Source: Desulfarculaceae bacterium (GTDB lineage: Bacteria > Desulfobacterota > Desulfarculia > Desulfarculales > Desulfarculaceae). From it: a stretch of DNA of 64,000 bases. Shown piece by piece: positions 47,157 through 57,629 of the stretch (positions are counted from its first letter, which is position 1; every line of letters starts with the position of its first letter). Where the stretch lies: assembly GCA_021737645.1 (NCBI GenBank), contig JAIPDO010000007.1:1-64000 (forward strand), written 5' to 3'. Made by a program: the position numbers and the translations under genes. The notes beneath the pieces are model-generated. The model had not been told where the DNA came from. It did not search any database and was given only the letters and a program-made list of their open reading frames with translations.

Positions 47157-48440
47157 TTACTTTTTGTTCTTCCAGTAATCCACGACCCAAGGGGGCAGCT
47201 TGAAAGGCACGGTGCCCTCGTAGAACACCTTCTGCCAGTGATAGGGCCAAACGCACTTGATCTCGCCGTCCTGCCACTGGGTGCCTATGGCGGTCACGTA
47301 GCCCGGACCCCAGGTCACGTCGTGGGACTTGTCGAAAACCACGCGCCCGGCGGTGTCTATGTAGTCGGTCTTCTCCAGGAAGGGCAGCACCTTGTCGGAA
47401 TTGACGCTGCCAGCCTTCTCCACCGCTTCTTTGAGGATGTACAAGGCATCATAGGTCCCGGCGGTGTAGTTGGGCGCTTGGTTATAGAGCTTTACGTACT
47501 TGTCGTAGAAGGGAATGGTCTTGGGAGTGATGGCCACCCGAGCGTAGGTATTGATGGTTTCGACGTAGTTACCCTTGCCGCCGGTGGCTTCCCAGAAGCC
47601 GGACTTCTGCGACTCCACGTTGATACCAACCGCCACGGCGGGGACCTTGAGTTCGCCCATCTGCTTGGCGAAGGTCAGGCCCACCGAAGACGAAAATGTG
47701 GTGAATACGATATGGGCCCCGGAGCGCTGGATAGCCGCCAACTCGGCGGTGCAATCCTTGGCCACCGGAGAGGGACGCCACACGCCGACCACTTCCATAC
47801 CCATCTTGGCCGGGAGCACCTTCTGGGAGATGTGGACGATAGGATCGGCCCAGGCCGCCTTTTCGGCCACTACCGCCACCTTGATCTTCTTGATACCCAG
47901 GGTCTTCTTCATGATGGCGGCAGCGGTGCCCAGCAGGATGAAGTCGACCTTGCCCAAGAACTTCGAGTTGATGGGGGTCAGGCGGAACCAATACTTATAG
48001 CGGTCGTAATCCTTGGTAACCCTGGTGCACAGCTCCGGGTGGGCCGCGCCGCAGCCAATGAAAATCTTTTTGGCGTCCATGGCGATGTCTTGCATCACCT
48101 GCACCGCCTCGGTACGGAAGCCACCGACCAAAAAGTCCACGTTGTAGCGGCTGATGGCCATTTCAACCGCATTGGTGGCATCGGGTATGCTCAGGAACTC
48201 GTTGGTGTCCACCTTAATGAGCTTGATGGGGCGCATCACCCCGGCCACCTTTACGCCACCGGCCTTGTTGATTTCGTCGGCCGCCATGGTGGCCCCGTTC
48301 CAGTGGCCCTCGCCCTGGGTGAAGGACATGGGACCCAGCACCCCGATTTTAACGGGCTCTACCGCTCCCACCGGCAGGCACATGGCCATGACCAAAGACA
48401 GCCCCAGCAGCACTGTCCCAACTCTCCCCAAAAATTGCAT
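47157..48440 (-). CDS. branched-chain amino acid-type ABC substrate-binding protein, second system
   Basis: signal peptide MQFLGRVGTVLLGLSLVMAMCLPVGAVEP; VKIGVLGPMSFTQGEGHWNGATMAADEINKAGG; ORF trimmed. Confidence 0.9.
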   Translation of the reverse strand: MQFLGRVGTVLLGLSLVMAMCLPVGAVEPVKIGVLGPMSFTQGEGHWNGATMAADEINKAGGVKVAGVMRPIKLIKVDTNEFLSIPDATNAVEMAISRYNVDFLVGGFRTEAVQVMQDIAMDAKKIFIGCGAAHPELCTRVTKDYDRYKYWFRLTPINSKFLGKVDFILLGTAAAIMKKTLGIKKIKVAVVAEKAAWADPIVHISQKVLPAKMGMEVVGVWRPSPVAKDCTAELAAIQRSGAHIVFTTFSSSVGLTFAKQMGELKVPAVAVGINVESQKSGFWEATGGKGNYVETINTYARVAITPKTIPFYDKYVKLYNQAPNYTAGTYDALYILKEAVEKAGSVNSDKVLPFLEKTDYIDTAGRVVFDKSHDVTWGPGYVTAIGTQWQDGEIKCVWPYHWQKVFYEGTVPFKLPPWVVDYWKNKK

Positions 48441-49464
48441 GATACTTCCCTCCCTTTTGACTGTTGGGCCAGACCGCTTACTTGGGCAGAGATACTGCCG
48501 GAAGCCGGCCGTGGCCGGGTATCCTTGGCCGGGTGGCAGCCACGGGACCACCGCCCTTGCTCGACCAGAGCCTTGCGCTGACGGTAGCGTCGGGCCCCAG
48601 CGGGATCGTCCAATAGGAAGCTGTAAAATCAAGTTGTCTGCGGTTCAAGGTGCAGTTCAGGATGAGGCGCAGATATTCACAGTGTGAGATTCAATATCCG
48701 CTTAGCCGTGGGCGCTTGCTGCCCGGCGCACGAAGCTTAAAGCATTCGATACATTAGCGGCCGGTTCTGCATCGGCCGGTCAATGCCTAGATGATGATTG
48801 GCTGGGTTCGAGCCACGGCCCCAAAAGGGGCGATGGTTGATTGTGTGCTGGTGCAAAGGGTGTAAGGTTGCGGGCTAGTGCTGAGTATGATTCAACCCAT
48901 CTTGGCATAAAACCCGTCCTGTTTTCACCCATGGAAAGCGACCCCGGCATTTTCGCGCCCGCTATGGCCCTGGCAGGTTTTGCGCCGGGCATTCGGCCCT
49001 TCAGCCTTAAAGTAAAATTACTTTCCAAATTTGAGGCACTCCACCGGCCGGGCCAGCTTTATAGGGCTGCCTCTTCGCTTTTTCAGTATCTACTGTATAT
49101 TCGCACTCAACGTTTAGTCAAGCTATTCGTTCAGATTATTTAATTAAGTATTAACTTAAAGATATGTTGCCAACTTAAAGCCTTTATGAGATCATGCACC
49201 AATATGATAGATTGTAAAAAATGGGGAGGCAGAGGCACTTTGGGGGTTTCATGCGGCAGGTCGCGGCTTTCTCTGCCGGACCGAAAACGCTTTAAGAGCA
49301 AACGATGCTGCCGCAGGCGTGGCGGGGGTAATTTTATCCCGGTACATATTCGATGATTTGGGTTTTCTCCGCGAGTGGTGTAAAAAAGTGTCCAGCATGA
49401 ATATTATTCATTTGCTCCCAAATAAAAATAGAGCTTGCAACAAACCGTGGGAGGCAGGGTTGCA

Positions 49465-50154
49465 ATGAAAATAAGTGAACTGGCCAAGCGCACCGATGTG
49501 CCCAAACAGACCATCCATTATTATATTAGGTCCGGCTTGCTGCCCAAGCCCCGCAAGCTGGGCTCCAACTCCGCTGACTACGATGAAAGCTACGTGGAGC
49601 GCATACGGCTCATCAAGGAGTTGCAAAACGACTTCTTCCTGCCCCTGCCCACCATCAAGAAAATCATGTGGGAAAACCGCAGCGCCAGCAAAATGGCCAT
49701 GCTCAAGCTGCGCACTGAATATTTCCGCCCCATGGAGCACTACCTGGGAAACGGGGTGGTAGGGGACGAGGCATTTCTCAAGGCCACCAGCTTGGCCGCG
49801 CGCTGGCTGCCCATCATGAAGGAATGGAACCTCATCAGTTCCAAGGAGGAAAACGGCGAAAACGTCTATTCCCAAGACGACATCATCATAGCCAAGGTCA
49901 TGGTCAACATGGCCAAGCTGGGCATCAACCGGGCGAGCAACTTCCAGCCGGAAGTCACCCTGCCCATGCTGGCCGACACCTTCAAGAAGGTGGCCAAGGA
50001 CCTCATTGAGGACTTCCGCCGGGCCACCGTGGACATGAAACCTGGCGAGCGCGAAGAACTGTCCTTCCGCGGTCACGAGATCATGGGCGTGCTTTTTTAT
50101 CACCTCTACCGCAAATACGCACGGGAATACCTGCAAGAAAAGCCACGCAGCTAG
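49465..50154 (+). CDS. MerR-family transcriptional regulator
   Basis: MKISELAKRTDVPKQTIHYYIRSGLLPKPRK HTH; RBS gggagg upstream. Confidence 0.85.
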   Translation: MKISELAKRTDVPKQTIHYYIRSGLLPKPRKLGSNSADYDESYVERIRLIKELQNDFFLPLPTIKKIMWENRSASKMAMLKLRTEYFRPMEHYLGNGVVGDEAFLKATSLAARWLPIMKEWNLISSKEENGENVYSQDDIIIAKVMVNMAKLGINRASNFQPEVTLPMLADTFKKVAKDLIEDFRRATVDMKPGEREELSFRGHEIMGVLFYHLYRKYAREYLQEKPRS

Positions 50155-50338
50155 CGCCCTCTCCCCACCCAGCCAACCGCCAAAATTAGGCCCGGCCAGG
50201 CCAATCCGGCCATACCTGCCCAAATGAGAGCCATTCACTGCCCTCATAGTCCATTTTTCCGAACCATTGTTCATTTTATGCTTGCATTAGTTCATGTCTT
50301 TGCTTGTATAATCTAGGTGTTGCAGGTTTAGTACAGAG

Positions 50339-50353
50339 CAACGCAATACGTTA
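50339..50353. promoter_or_regulatory. candidate operator CAACGCAATACGTTA
   Basis: 13/15 match to TAACGCAATGCGTTA, upstream of the FadB-like operon. Confidence 0.45.
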
Positions 50354-50522
50354 TTCTTCAACATAATAACGGCCTTAACCACTCGGATGAAGCTTAATTT
50401 AGGGGCAATGCCCAGGTTGCCGCGGCCCGCGGGGCCAAGGCACGGGCAAAAAAAGCTCGCAGCCGCCCGCCGAACGGCGGCAGGCTGGTGGCGGCACCCC
50501 CTTTTGGTCTAGGGAGAGGGAA

Positions 50523-52652
50523 ATGAACACGCAATACCAGACGGTCAAGGTGGAGCTTATTGACGGGGTGGCCATTTTGCAGATGGACAATCCCCCGGTC
50601 AACCAGATGTCCGAGCACTTCATACTGGAGTTGAAGCAGGCCACCCTGGAAACGGTGGAAGACCCCGAGGTAAAGGTGATCATCCTCACCGGCACGGGCA
50701 AAAATTTCGTGGCCGGGGCCGACGTCACCCAACTTCTCACCGTAAATGAGAAGGCCCCTTTCGTTGCCAAGCTCATGGATGTGCACAGCTGGTTGAACGC
50801 CCTGGAAGCCTCGCCCAAGCCCATCATCGCGGCCATCAACGGCAACTGCCTGGGCGGGGGCATGGAAATCGCCCTGGCCTGCCACTACCGCATCGCCGCC
50901 CAGGGAGTGAGCCTGGGCCTGCCCGAGGTAAAGCTGGGCCTGTTGCCCGGCAGCGCGGGCACCCAGCGCATGCCCCGGATCGTCGGCCTGCCCGAAGCCC
51001 TGGACCTGATGCTCACCGGCAAGTTCATCAAGGCCCAAAAGGCTTGGTCCCTGGGCCTGGTGGACGAAGAAGTGCCTTTGGATCAGCTACGCCAGGCGGC
51101 GCTGACTGCCGCGGGCAAATTCCAAAAAGGCCTATTGAGCCACAAAAGCCGCAAAGCCAGCCGCCGCTTCGACCGCCTGCCCAGCGCCAGCGAGAAAACC
51201 AGCCTGATCAATTTCATAAAGGCCCAGACCGCGCCCAAGGCCAAGGGCTATATCGCCCCCTTCAAGATCATCGAGGCGGTGGAAAAGGGCCTGTCCACCG
51301 ATTTCGAGGCGGACATCGCCCGGGAAGCCGACCTGTTCGGCGACTGCCTGGTGTCCGACGTGGCCAAGAACCTCATCGGTATCTTCCTGAATGAGCGCTC
51401 CGCGGGGCGTTTGCCCCGCATCAAGGGCCTCACCCCGGCCAAGCCCAAAAAGGTGGGCATGCTGGGCGGCGGGGTCATGGGGTCGAGCATCGTGCACCTG
51501 CTGCTGTCCAGCGGCCTGGATGCGGTGCTGTGGGAGGTGAACGACCAGGCCCTGGCCAAGGCGGTTGAGGCCATCAAGAAGACCTTCGCCTACAAGATAA
51601 AGATAAAGAAGCTAAAACCGGCGCAGCTCGATGCCCTTATCGCCGAAAAGCTCACCACCACCACCGACCTGGCCGACATGGCCGAGGTGGACCTGGTGAT
51701 CGAGGCGGTTTTGGAAAACATGGAGGTGAAACAGGACATCTGGAAAAAGCTGGAGGGCATCTGCCGCCCAGATGTGATTTTCGCCACCAACACCTCGGCC
51801 CTGCCCATCACCGAGATGGCCACGGTGCTGGCTGACCCCGGCCGCATGATCGGTCTGCACTTCTTCAACCCGGCCGAGCGCATGCCATTGCTGGAGATCA
51901 TCTGCGCCGAGCAGACCTCGGACCAGACCTTGGCCACCAGCGTGGCCTTTGGCCGCACCATCAAGAAGGTGCCGGTGGTGGTAAACGACGGCCCCGGCTT
52001 CTACGTATCACGCCAGTTGGGCGGGCTCATGGGCGGCTCAGTGTTCCTCATGGCCGATGGCGTCAGCCCGGTGGATATCGAGGCGGCCCTCATGGACTAC
52101 GGCATGCCCATGGGGCCGGCCACCCTGTCGGACCTCACCGGCATCGACATCAACTACCACGTGAACCAGACCTTCGCCCGCCGCCTGGGCGACCGCTACA
52201 AGGTCCATCCGCTCACCGAGGCCATCTACGCCCTGGGAGATTACGGCCGCAAGACCGGGCGGGGCTACTTTGACTACAGCGGCCCCAAGCCGGTGCCCAA
52301 CCCCCGGGTGGCCCAGGTGCTGGCCGACTATCTCAAAGAGCATCAGGTGGCCCCCCGCGAGATGAGCAAGCAAGAGATCATCGACGTGATGCTGGCCAAC
52401 GGCATCAACGAGGCGGCCCTGATGATGCAAGAAGGCATCTGCGACCGTCCGGCGGACATGGATTTGGCCATGATCTACGGCACCGGCTTCCCGCCCTACC
52501 GGGGCGGCATCTTCCGCTACGCCGACAAGTGGGGATTGGACAAGGTGCTGGCCAAGCTCACCGAACTGGAAGCACGCTACGGGGCCCGCTTTGCCCCAGC
52601 CGAGCTTATCAAGAGCATGGCCGCCGAAGGCCGCACCTTCTATCAGGACTAA
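50523..52652 (+). CDS. bifunctional enoyl-CoA hydratase/3-hydroxyacyl-CoA dehydrogenase (FadB/FadJ-type)
   Basis: GKNFVAGADVTQL, GGGMEIALACHYRIA, then GGGVMGSSIVHLLLSSG and GLHFFNPAERMPLLEII. Confidence 0.93.
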   Translation: MNTQYQTVKVELIDGVAILQMDNPPVNQMSEHFILELKQATLETVEDPEVKVIILTGTGKNFVAGADVTQLLTVNEKAPFVAKLMDVHSWLNALEASPKPIIAAINGNCLGGGMEIALACHYRIAAQGVSLGLPEVKLGLLPGSAGTQRMPRIVGLPEALDLMLTGKFIKAQKAWSLGLVDEEVPLDQLRQAALTAAGKFQKGLLSHKSRKASRRFDRLPSASEKTSLINFIKAQTAPKAKGYIAPFKIIEAVEKGLSTDFEADIAREADLFGDCLVSDVAKNLIGIFLNERSAGRLPRIKGLTPAKPKKVGMLGGGVMGSSIVHLLLSSGLDAVLWEVNDQALAKAVEAIKKTFAYKIKIKKLKPAQLDALIAEKLTTTTDLADMAEVDLVIEAVLENMEVKQDIWKKLEGICRPDVIFATNTSALPITEMATVLADPGRMIGLHFFNPAERMPLLEIICAEQTSDQTLATSVAFGRTIKKVPVVVNDGPGFYVSRQLGGLMGGSVFLMADGVSPVDIEAALMDYGMPMGPATLSDLTGIDINYHVNQTFARRLGDRYKVHPLTEAIYALGDYGRKTGRGYFDYSGPKPVPNPRVAQVLADYLKEHQVAPREMSKQEIIDVMLANGINEAALMMQEGICDRPADMDLAMIYGTGFPPYRGGIFRYADKWGLDKVLAKLTELEARYGARFAPAELIKSMAAEGRTFYQD

Positions 52653-52664
52653 GGAAGGCGCCCC

Positions 52665-54467
52665 ATGGCCGATAGATTCGTTAGCCTGCGCAACCTGCGC
52701 TTTCTGCTCTACGAGGTCATGCAGGCCGAGCGGCTGGCCGCTTGGCCCCGCTTTGCCGAGTATGATCGCGAGAGCTTTGACATGATGCTGGACACAGCCC
52801 TACGCCTGTCCAGCGAACTGCTCTTTCCGGCCCTGCGGGATCTGGACCAGAACCCGCCCCGCTTCGAGGACGGCAAGGTGCAGGTGCGCCCGCTGGTGCG
52901 CGCCTTCCTGGCCCAGGCCGGGGAAGGCGGCTGGGTGGGCGCTCCCTTTGAGTATGAGCACGGCGGGCTTCAGCTTCCCACCATGATCAACACCTCCTGC
53001 CTGTACATGTTCAACGCGGCCAACTTCTCGGCCGCGGCCTACCTGGGCCTCACCACCGGCGCGGCCCATCTGATCCTGTCCTACGGCAGCGAGGAGCTCC
53101 AGGAAGCCTACGTGCCTCCCATGCTGGAGGGACGCTGGCAGGGCACCATGGCCCTCACCGAACCCCAGGCGGGCAGCTCCCTGACCGACGTGGCGGTGAG
53201 CGCCGAACCCACTGAACAGGGCCACTACCTCATCAGCGGCCAGAAGATATTCATCTCCGCCGGCGACCACGACGGGGCTGACAATGTGGTGCATCTCATG
53301 CTGGCGCGCATCAAGGGCGCGCCCGCCGGAATCAGGGGCATTTCCCTGTTCGTGGTGCCCAAACTGCGCCCCGAGGGTGGCGGCCTGGCCCCCAACGACC
53401 TGGCCACCGCAGGGTTGTTCCACAAGATGGGCTATAGAGGCTGTCCCATTGTGCAGTTGTCCATGGGCGAGGCGGGCGACTGCCGAGGTTGGCTGGTGGG
53501 CGAGCCCCACAAGGGACTGTCCTACATGTTCCAGATGATGAACGAGGCCCGTATCGGGGTGGGCAAGCAGGCCACAGCCGTGGCCTCGGCTGCCTACTAC
53601 GCCTCGCTGCAATACGCCAAGGAACGCCTGCAGGGCCGCCCGGTGGGCGACAAGGACCCCAACCAGCCTCCCGTGCCCCTGATCCGCCACGCGGACGTAA
53701 AACGCATGCTGTTGTTGCAGCGAGCGGTTGTGGAAGGCTCCCTGTCCTTGATCCTGCAAGCGGCTTGGTACGCCGACCTGTACACCCACGGCCCGGAGGA
53801 AAGTCGCGATGACGCGTTCCTCCTGCTAGAGCTCATAACCCCGGTGGTCAAGAGCTACCCCTCGGAGATGGGCATCCTTTCCACCAGCGCGGGCATGCAG
53901 ATTTTGGGCGGCTACGGTTACACCGACGAATTCCCCCTGGAGCAGCTCTACCGCGATATGCGCATCCACCCTATCCACGAGGGCACCACCGGCATCCAGG
54001 GCATGGATTTGCTGGGACGCAAGGCCATGATGAACCAGGGACGCGGCCTTGAGCTTTTCACCCAAGAGGTACGCGAAGACATCGCCGCCGCCGAGGGCTT
54101 GGAGGCCCTGGCGCCCCTAGCCCAGCGGCTGACCGAAGCCCTGGGCCAACTGCGCCAGGCCACCCAAGTCAAGACCGCCCTGGCCGCCAGGGGCGAAATC
54201 GAGAACTTCCTCTCCGACGCCACCCTGTACCTGGAACTGTTCGGGCTGGTGGCCGTTGCCTGGCAGTGGCTCAAGCAGGGCTTGGCCGCGGCCCGGGCCT
54301 TGGAGGGCTCGCCCAGCCAAACGGAGCAGGACTTCTACAACGGCAAACTGGCCACCATGCGCTACTTCTTCGCCTATGAGCTGCCCAAGTCCCACGGCCT
54401 GGCCCAGCGCCTGGGGGAAGACGATGGACTAACCGTCAGCCTGCAAGAGGAGCATTTCGCCGACTGA
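52665..54467 (+). CDS. large acyl-CoA dehydrogenase with C-terminal extension (about 600 aa class)
   Basis: ALTEPQAGSSLTDVAVSA, ILGGYGYTDEFPLEQLYRDMRIHPIHEGTTGIQGMDLLGRK. Confidence 0.92.
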   Translation: MADRFVSLRNLRFLLYEVMQAERLAAWPRFAEYDRESFDMMLDTALRLSSELLFPALRDLDQNPPRFEDGKVQVRPLVRAFLAQAGEGGWVGAPFEYEHGGLQLPTMINTSCLYMFNAANFSAAAYLGLTTGAAHLILSYGSEELQEAYVPPMLEGRWQGTMALTEPQAGSSLTDVAVSAEPTEQGHYLISGQKIFISAGDHDGADNVVHLMLARIKGAPAGIRGISLFVVPKLRPEGGGLAPNDLATAGLFHKMGYRGCPIVQLSMGEAGDCRGWLVGEPHKGLSYMFQMMNEARIGVGKQATAVASAAYYASLQYAKERLQGRPVGDKDPNQPPVPLIRHADVKRMLLLQRAVVEGSLSLILQAAWYADLYTHGPEESRDDAFLLLELITPVVKSYPSEMGILSTSAGMQILGGYGYTDEFPLEQLYRDMRIHPIHEGTTGIQGMDLLGRKAMMNQGRGLELFTQEVREDIAAAEGLEALAPLAQRLTEALGQLRQATQVKTALAARGEIENFLSDATLYLELFGLVAVAWQWLKQGLAAARALEGSPSQTEQDFYNGKLATMRYFFAYELPKSHGLAQRLGEDDGLTVSLQEEHFAD

Positions 54468-54535
54468 GCAGGCGGAGCGGTCATAACTTGAAACCAAAGG
54501 GTGATCTCACCCCTGTCATGGCAAGGAGAATCCAA

Positions 54536-55738
54536 ATGCAAGAAGTAGTTATCGCCGGGTACCTACGCACGGCCCAATCCCGCTGCCGGCCCAACGACCC
54601 CGGCCGCGACTGGTTCCACGCCCTGAGGGCCGACGAACTTTTGGCCCTGGTGCTGCCCGAGCTTATCAAGCGCTCCGGGGTGGAGCCGGAAGAGGTTGAC
54701 GACTTTATCGTGGGCTCGGCCACCGGGGTGGGCGAACAGTGGACCTACGGCGGGCGCACTCCCATTTTCCTGGCCAATTTGCCCGAAACCATCGCCGCCA
54801 AATTCGTGGACCAGCAGTGCGGCTCGGCCATGGCTGGGGCGCACATCGGCTTCATGGAGATCGCCCAGGGATTCGCCGACGTGGTCATGGTGGGCGGCAT
54901 GGAGCACATGACCAGGGTGCCCATGGGCGGCACCACCACGGACAGGGGCCTGGCCGCGCCCAACCTTAACCTTTTCCTGGCCCCCGAGTACCGCCACTGG
55001 GACATGATGAGCGCCATGAACATGGGGCTCACGGCGGAAAAGCTCTTCGCCCAGTCCGGCTGCACCAAGCAAGAGATGGACGAGTGGGCGGTGCGCTCCC
55101 ATCATCGGGCGGCCCAGGCCCAGACCGACGGCTTCTTTGACGGCGAGATACTGCCCGTGGACGCGCCCCAGGCCGATGGCTCGGTGATGAGCGTGACAAC
55201 GGACCAGGCGGTGCGCGGCGATACCACCCTGGAAGGCCTGGCCTCCCTGAGGCCCGTTTTCAAAAAGGACGGCGTCATCACCGCCGGGGTCAGCTCACCG
55301 CTCAACGCCGCGGGCACGGGCATGATCCTCATGTCCAAGCAAAAGGCCCAAGCCAAGGGCATAAAACCCCTGGCCACCATCCGCTCCATCGGCTTCGCCG
55401 GGGTGGACCCCACCATCATGGGCCAAGGCCCGGTTCCCGCCAGCCTCAAGGCCCTGGAAAACCTGGGGATGAAGCCCAGCGACATAGACTATTGGGAGAT
55501 CAACGAAGCCTTTGCCATCGTGGCCCTAAACTGCATAAAGGAGTTGGGCCTTGACCCCGAGCGGGTCAACGTGATGGGCGGCGGTTTGGCCATCGGCCAC
55601 CCCCTGGGGGCCACCGGCAACCGGCTCATCGGCACCCTGGCCCGCATTTTGGAGAGCAAGGACGCCCGCTGGGGCTGCGCCAACGCCTGCGTGGGCGGCG
55701 GCCAGGGCGTGGCCACCATCATCGAGCGCGAAGCCTAG
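54536..55738 (+). CDS. acetyl-CoA C-acyltransferase (thiolase)
   Basis: VDQQCGSAMAGAHIGFMEI, NEAFAIVALNCIKE, GGGLAIGHPLGATGNRL, CVGGGQGVATI. Confidence 0.93.
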   Translation: MQEVVIAGYLRTAQSRCRPNDPGRDWFHALRADELLALVLPELIKRSGVEPEEVDDFIVGSATGVGEQWTYGGRTPIFLANLPETIAAKFVDQQCGSAMAGAHIGFMEIAQGFADVVMVGGMEHMTRVPMGGTTTDRGLAAPNLNLFLAPEYRHWDMMSAMNMGLTAEKLFAQSGCTKQEMDEWAVRSHHRAAQAQTDGFFDGEILPVDAPQADGSVMSVTTDQAVRGDTTLEGLASLRPVFKKDGVITAGVSSPLNAAGTGMILMSKQKAQAKGIKPLATIRSIGFAGVDPTIMGQGPVPASLKALENLGMKPSDIDYWEINEAFAIVALNCIKELGLDPERVNVMGGGLAIGHPLGATGNRLIGTLARILESKDARWGCANACVGGGQGVATIIEREA

Positions 55739-55758
55739 ACTCAAACCACCAGCTAAAG

Positions 55759-55798
55759 GGCCCGCTCCGATTTTTTTTGCATCGGGGCGGGCCTTTTT
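55759..55798 (+). terminator. Rho-independent terminator after thiolase operon
   Basis: 12-bp stem (one wobble) ggcccgctccga/tcggggcgggcc followed by ttttt. Confidence 0.8.
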
Positions 55799-55949
55799 CC
55801 GTTTTAGCTATTTGCCTCTCACGAAAACGGCATAATAATATGACTAGTGAGGCGCGATTCAGTTGGGGGGATGAGATGGGTGTAAAAAACGGCCCGACCG
55901 TTACGCTGGAACGGCAAAGTTTTTATCTGCGGGGACAAGGCATCGCATC

Positions 55950-56804
55950 ATGTTTGAACACAACTCATATAAAGGTGTGATCTTCGCGGGCGGCGGGTCG
56001 CGCTGTTTTTGGCAGGCTGGCTTTTGGCAAGCCACGGCCCCGGCCCTGAACCTGACTCCCGATGCGGTGGCGGCGGTGAGCGCCGGAGCCAGCACCGCCT
56101 GCCATCTCTTGTCTGGCGAAATCCAAGCGGCCATGGACTACTACCAGGCCGCCCATGCCCGCCGAGCCCAACACGACCCTCCCGGCCGCAATCCTTTTTG
56201 GCCCGACCCCACCGGCCTGGCCGTTTACCGGGGAGCCTTGGAGTCGGTGCTGGAGGGCGAGCCCTTCCGCCGCCTCAAGCAGGGCCCGGATCTGCGCATC
56301 TTCATGAGCCGCCCGCCGGACTGGGCCAAGTCGGGCCTGGGGGTGTGCTTGGGTTACCTGGGCTATGGCCTGGACAAGGGTATGGGAGATCCGGTGCACC
56401 ACCGCTTTGCCCGGCGCCTGGGCTTCCAGCCGGTGGTGGGCCATGCCTCCCAGTGCGCCACGGTAAAGGAGCTTACGGATTTGGTGGTGGCCTCTTCCTG
56501 CCTGCCGCCCATGGTGCCCTGGTGCCGTTGGAACGGCGGCAGAGTGGTCGACGGCGGTATTTTCGACAACGCCCCGCTGGATTTGCTGGGGCCCCGGGAA
56601 ATGCCGGCCCTGGTGCTGCTCACGAGGCGCTATGCGGCCCATGAGTTGCGAGGCCGCCCTGGAGTCACCTATGCCCAGCCCTCCAAGGACTTGGCCATAT
56701 CCAAATGGGAAAAGGCCAACCCGGATTTGGTGCGGGAAAGCTATGAGCAGGGCCTGCGCGACGGCGAGCTTTTCGCCCGGCGCGGCCCGGAGGCCCTTTA
56801 CTAA
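55950..56804 (+). CDS. patatin-like phospholipase family protein
   Basis: VIFAGGGSRCFWQAGFWQA oxyanion loop, AVSAGAS nucleophile region (A-x-S-x-G), VDGGIFDNAP. Confidence 0.78.
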   Translation: MFEHNSYKGVIFAGGGSRCFWQAGFWQATAPALNLTPDAVAAVSAGASTACHLLSGEIQAAMDYYQAAHARRAQHDPPGRNPFWPDPTGLAVYRGALESVLEGEPFRRLKQGPDLRIFMSRPPDWAKSGLGVCLGYLGYGLDKGMGDPVHHRFARRLGFQPVVGHASQCATVKELTDLVVASSCLPPMVPWCRWNGGRVVDGGIFDNAPLDLLGPREMPALVLLTRRYAAHELRGRPGVTYAQPSKDLAISKWEKANPDLVRESYEQGLRDGELFARRGPEALY

Positions 56805-56815
56805 AGGCGCACCGC

Positions 56816-57577
56816 TCAGACTATGGTAGTACCGCCGTCGACCACGATGGTTTGGCCGGTAATATAATCCGCCGCCGTTGAGGCAAGGAAAAGCACCGGC
56901 CCGGCCACATCTCCGGCCTCGGCCAGGCGGCCCAAAGGAATGCGCTCGGTGATCAGGTCGTGTTTTTCGGGGTTGGACCAAAATGGCTTGGAAAAGCCGG
57001 TTTTGACCATGCTCGGAGCCACGGCGTTTACCTGCACGTTGTTCTTGGCCAACTCCGCTGCCAAAACCCTGGTCATCATCTCCACGCCCGCCTTGGCAAT
57101 GCCGTAAATACCCATGGGCGGGGCCGCCCTCCGCCCCGCGGTGGAAGAAACGTTGATAATCTTGCCGCAGTTTTGTCCACGCATGATGCCTGCCGCCGCC
57201 CGGGAGCAGAGAAAAGTTCCGGTGAGGTTGCTGTCCACGATCTTTTGCCACAAGCCCAGTTCCACGTCGGCCAGGCCAGGGGTCCGCAAATTCATCCCAA
57301 CGTTGTTTACCAGAATGTCCAGGCGGCCGTGGGCTTCCATGAGCGCCTGAAACAAGGCGGTCACCTCATTTTCCTTGGCGATATGGCAGGGTATGGCCAG
57401 GACCCCCTCTTGGCCCAGTTCCTCCACCGCCGCCTTTAGGCCTTCCGCTTTGCGGGCGCAGATGACCACCTTGGCCTTTTCCTCTTTAAGTTGCCGGGCC
57501 AGCTCCAAGCCGATACCCCGGCTAGCCCCGGTAATCAGGGCTACCTTGCCTTCCAACCCATAAGAAACCTTATCCAT
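56816..57577 (-). CDS. SDR-family oxidoreductase
   Basis: VALITGASRGIGLELARQL, NNVGMN, YGIAKAGVEMM; trimmed to MDKVSYGLEG. Confidence 0.92.
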   Translation of the reverse strand: MDKVSYGLEGKVALITGASRGIGLELARQLKEEKAKVVICARKAEGLKAAVEELGQEGVLAIPCHIAKENEVTALFQALMEAHGRLDILVNNVGMNLRTPGLADVELGLWQKIVDSNLTGTFLCSRAAAGIMRGQNCGKIINVSSTAGRRAAPPMGIYGIAKAGVEMMTRVLAAELAKNNVQVNAVAPSMVKTGFSKPFWSNPEKHDLITERIPLGRLAEAGDVAGPVLFLASTAADYITGQTIVVDGGTTIV

Positions 57578-57629
57578 GCCGGTCCTCCCCGCGCCGCCCC
57601 CAGGACGGCGCCTCGGCTCCAAAAGGCCG

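Noticed and set aside
48641-49464. Possible genes in the 1-kb gap upstream of MerR (e.g. 48841..49143 +)
   Set aside because: AT-rich, no domain or RBS support; treated as non-coding.
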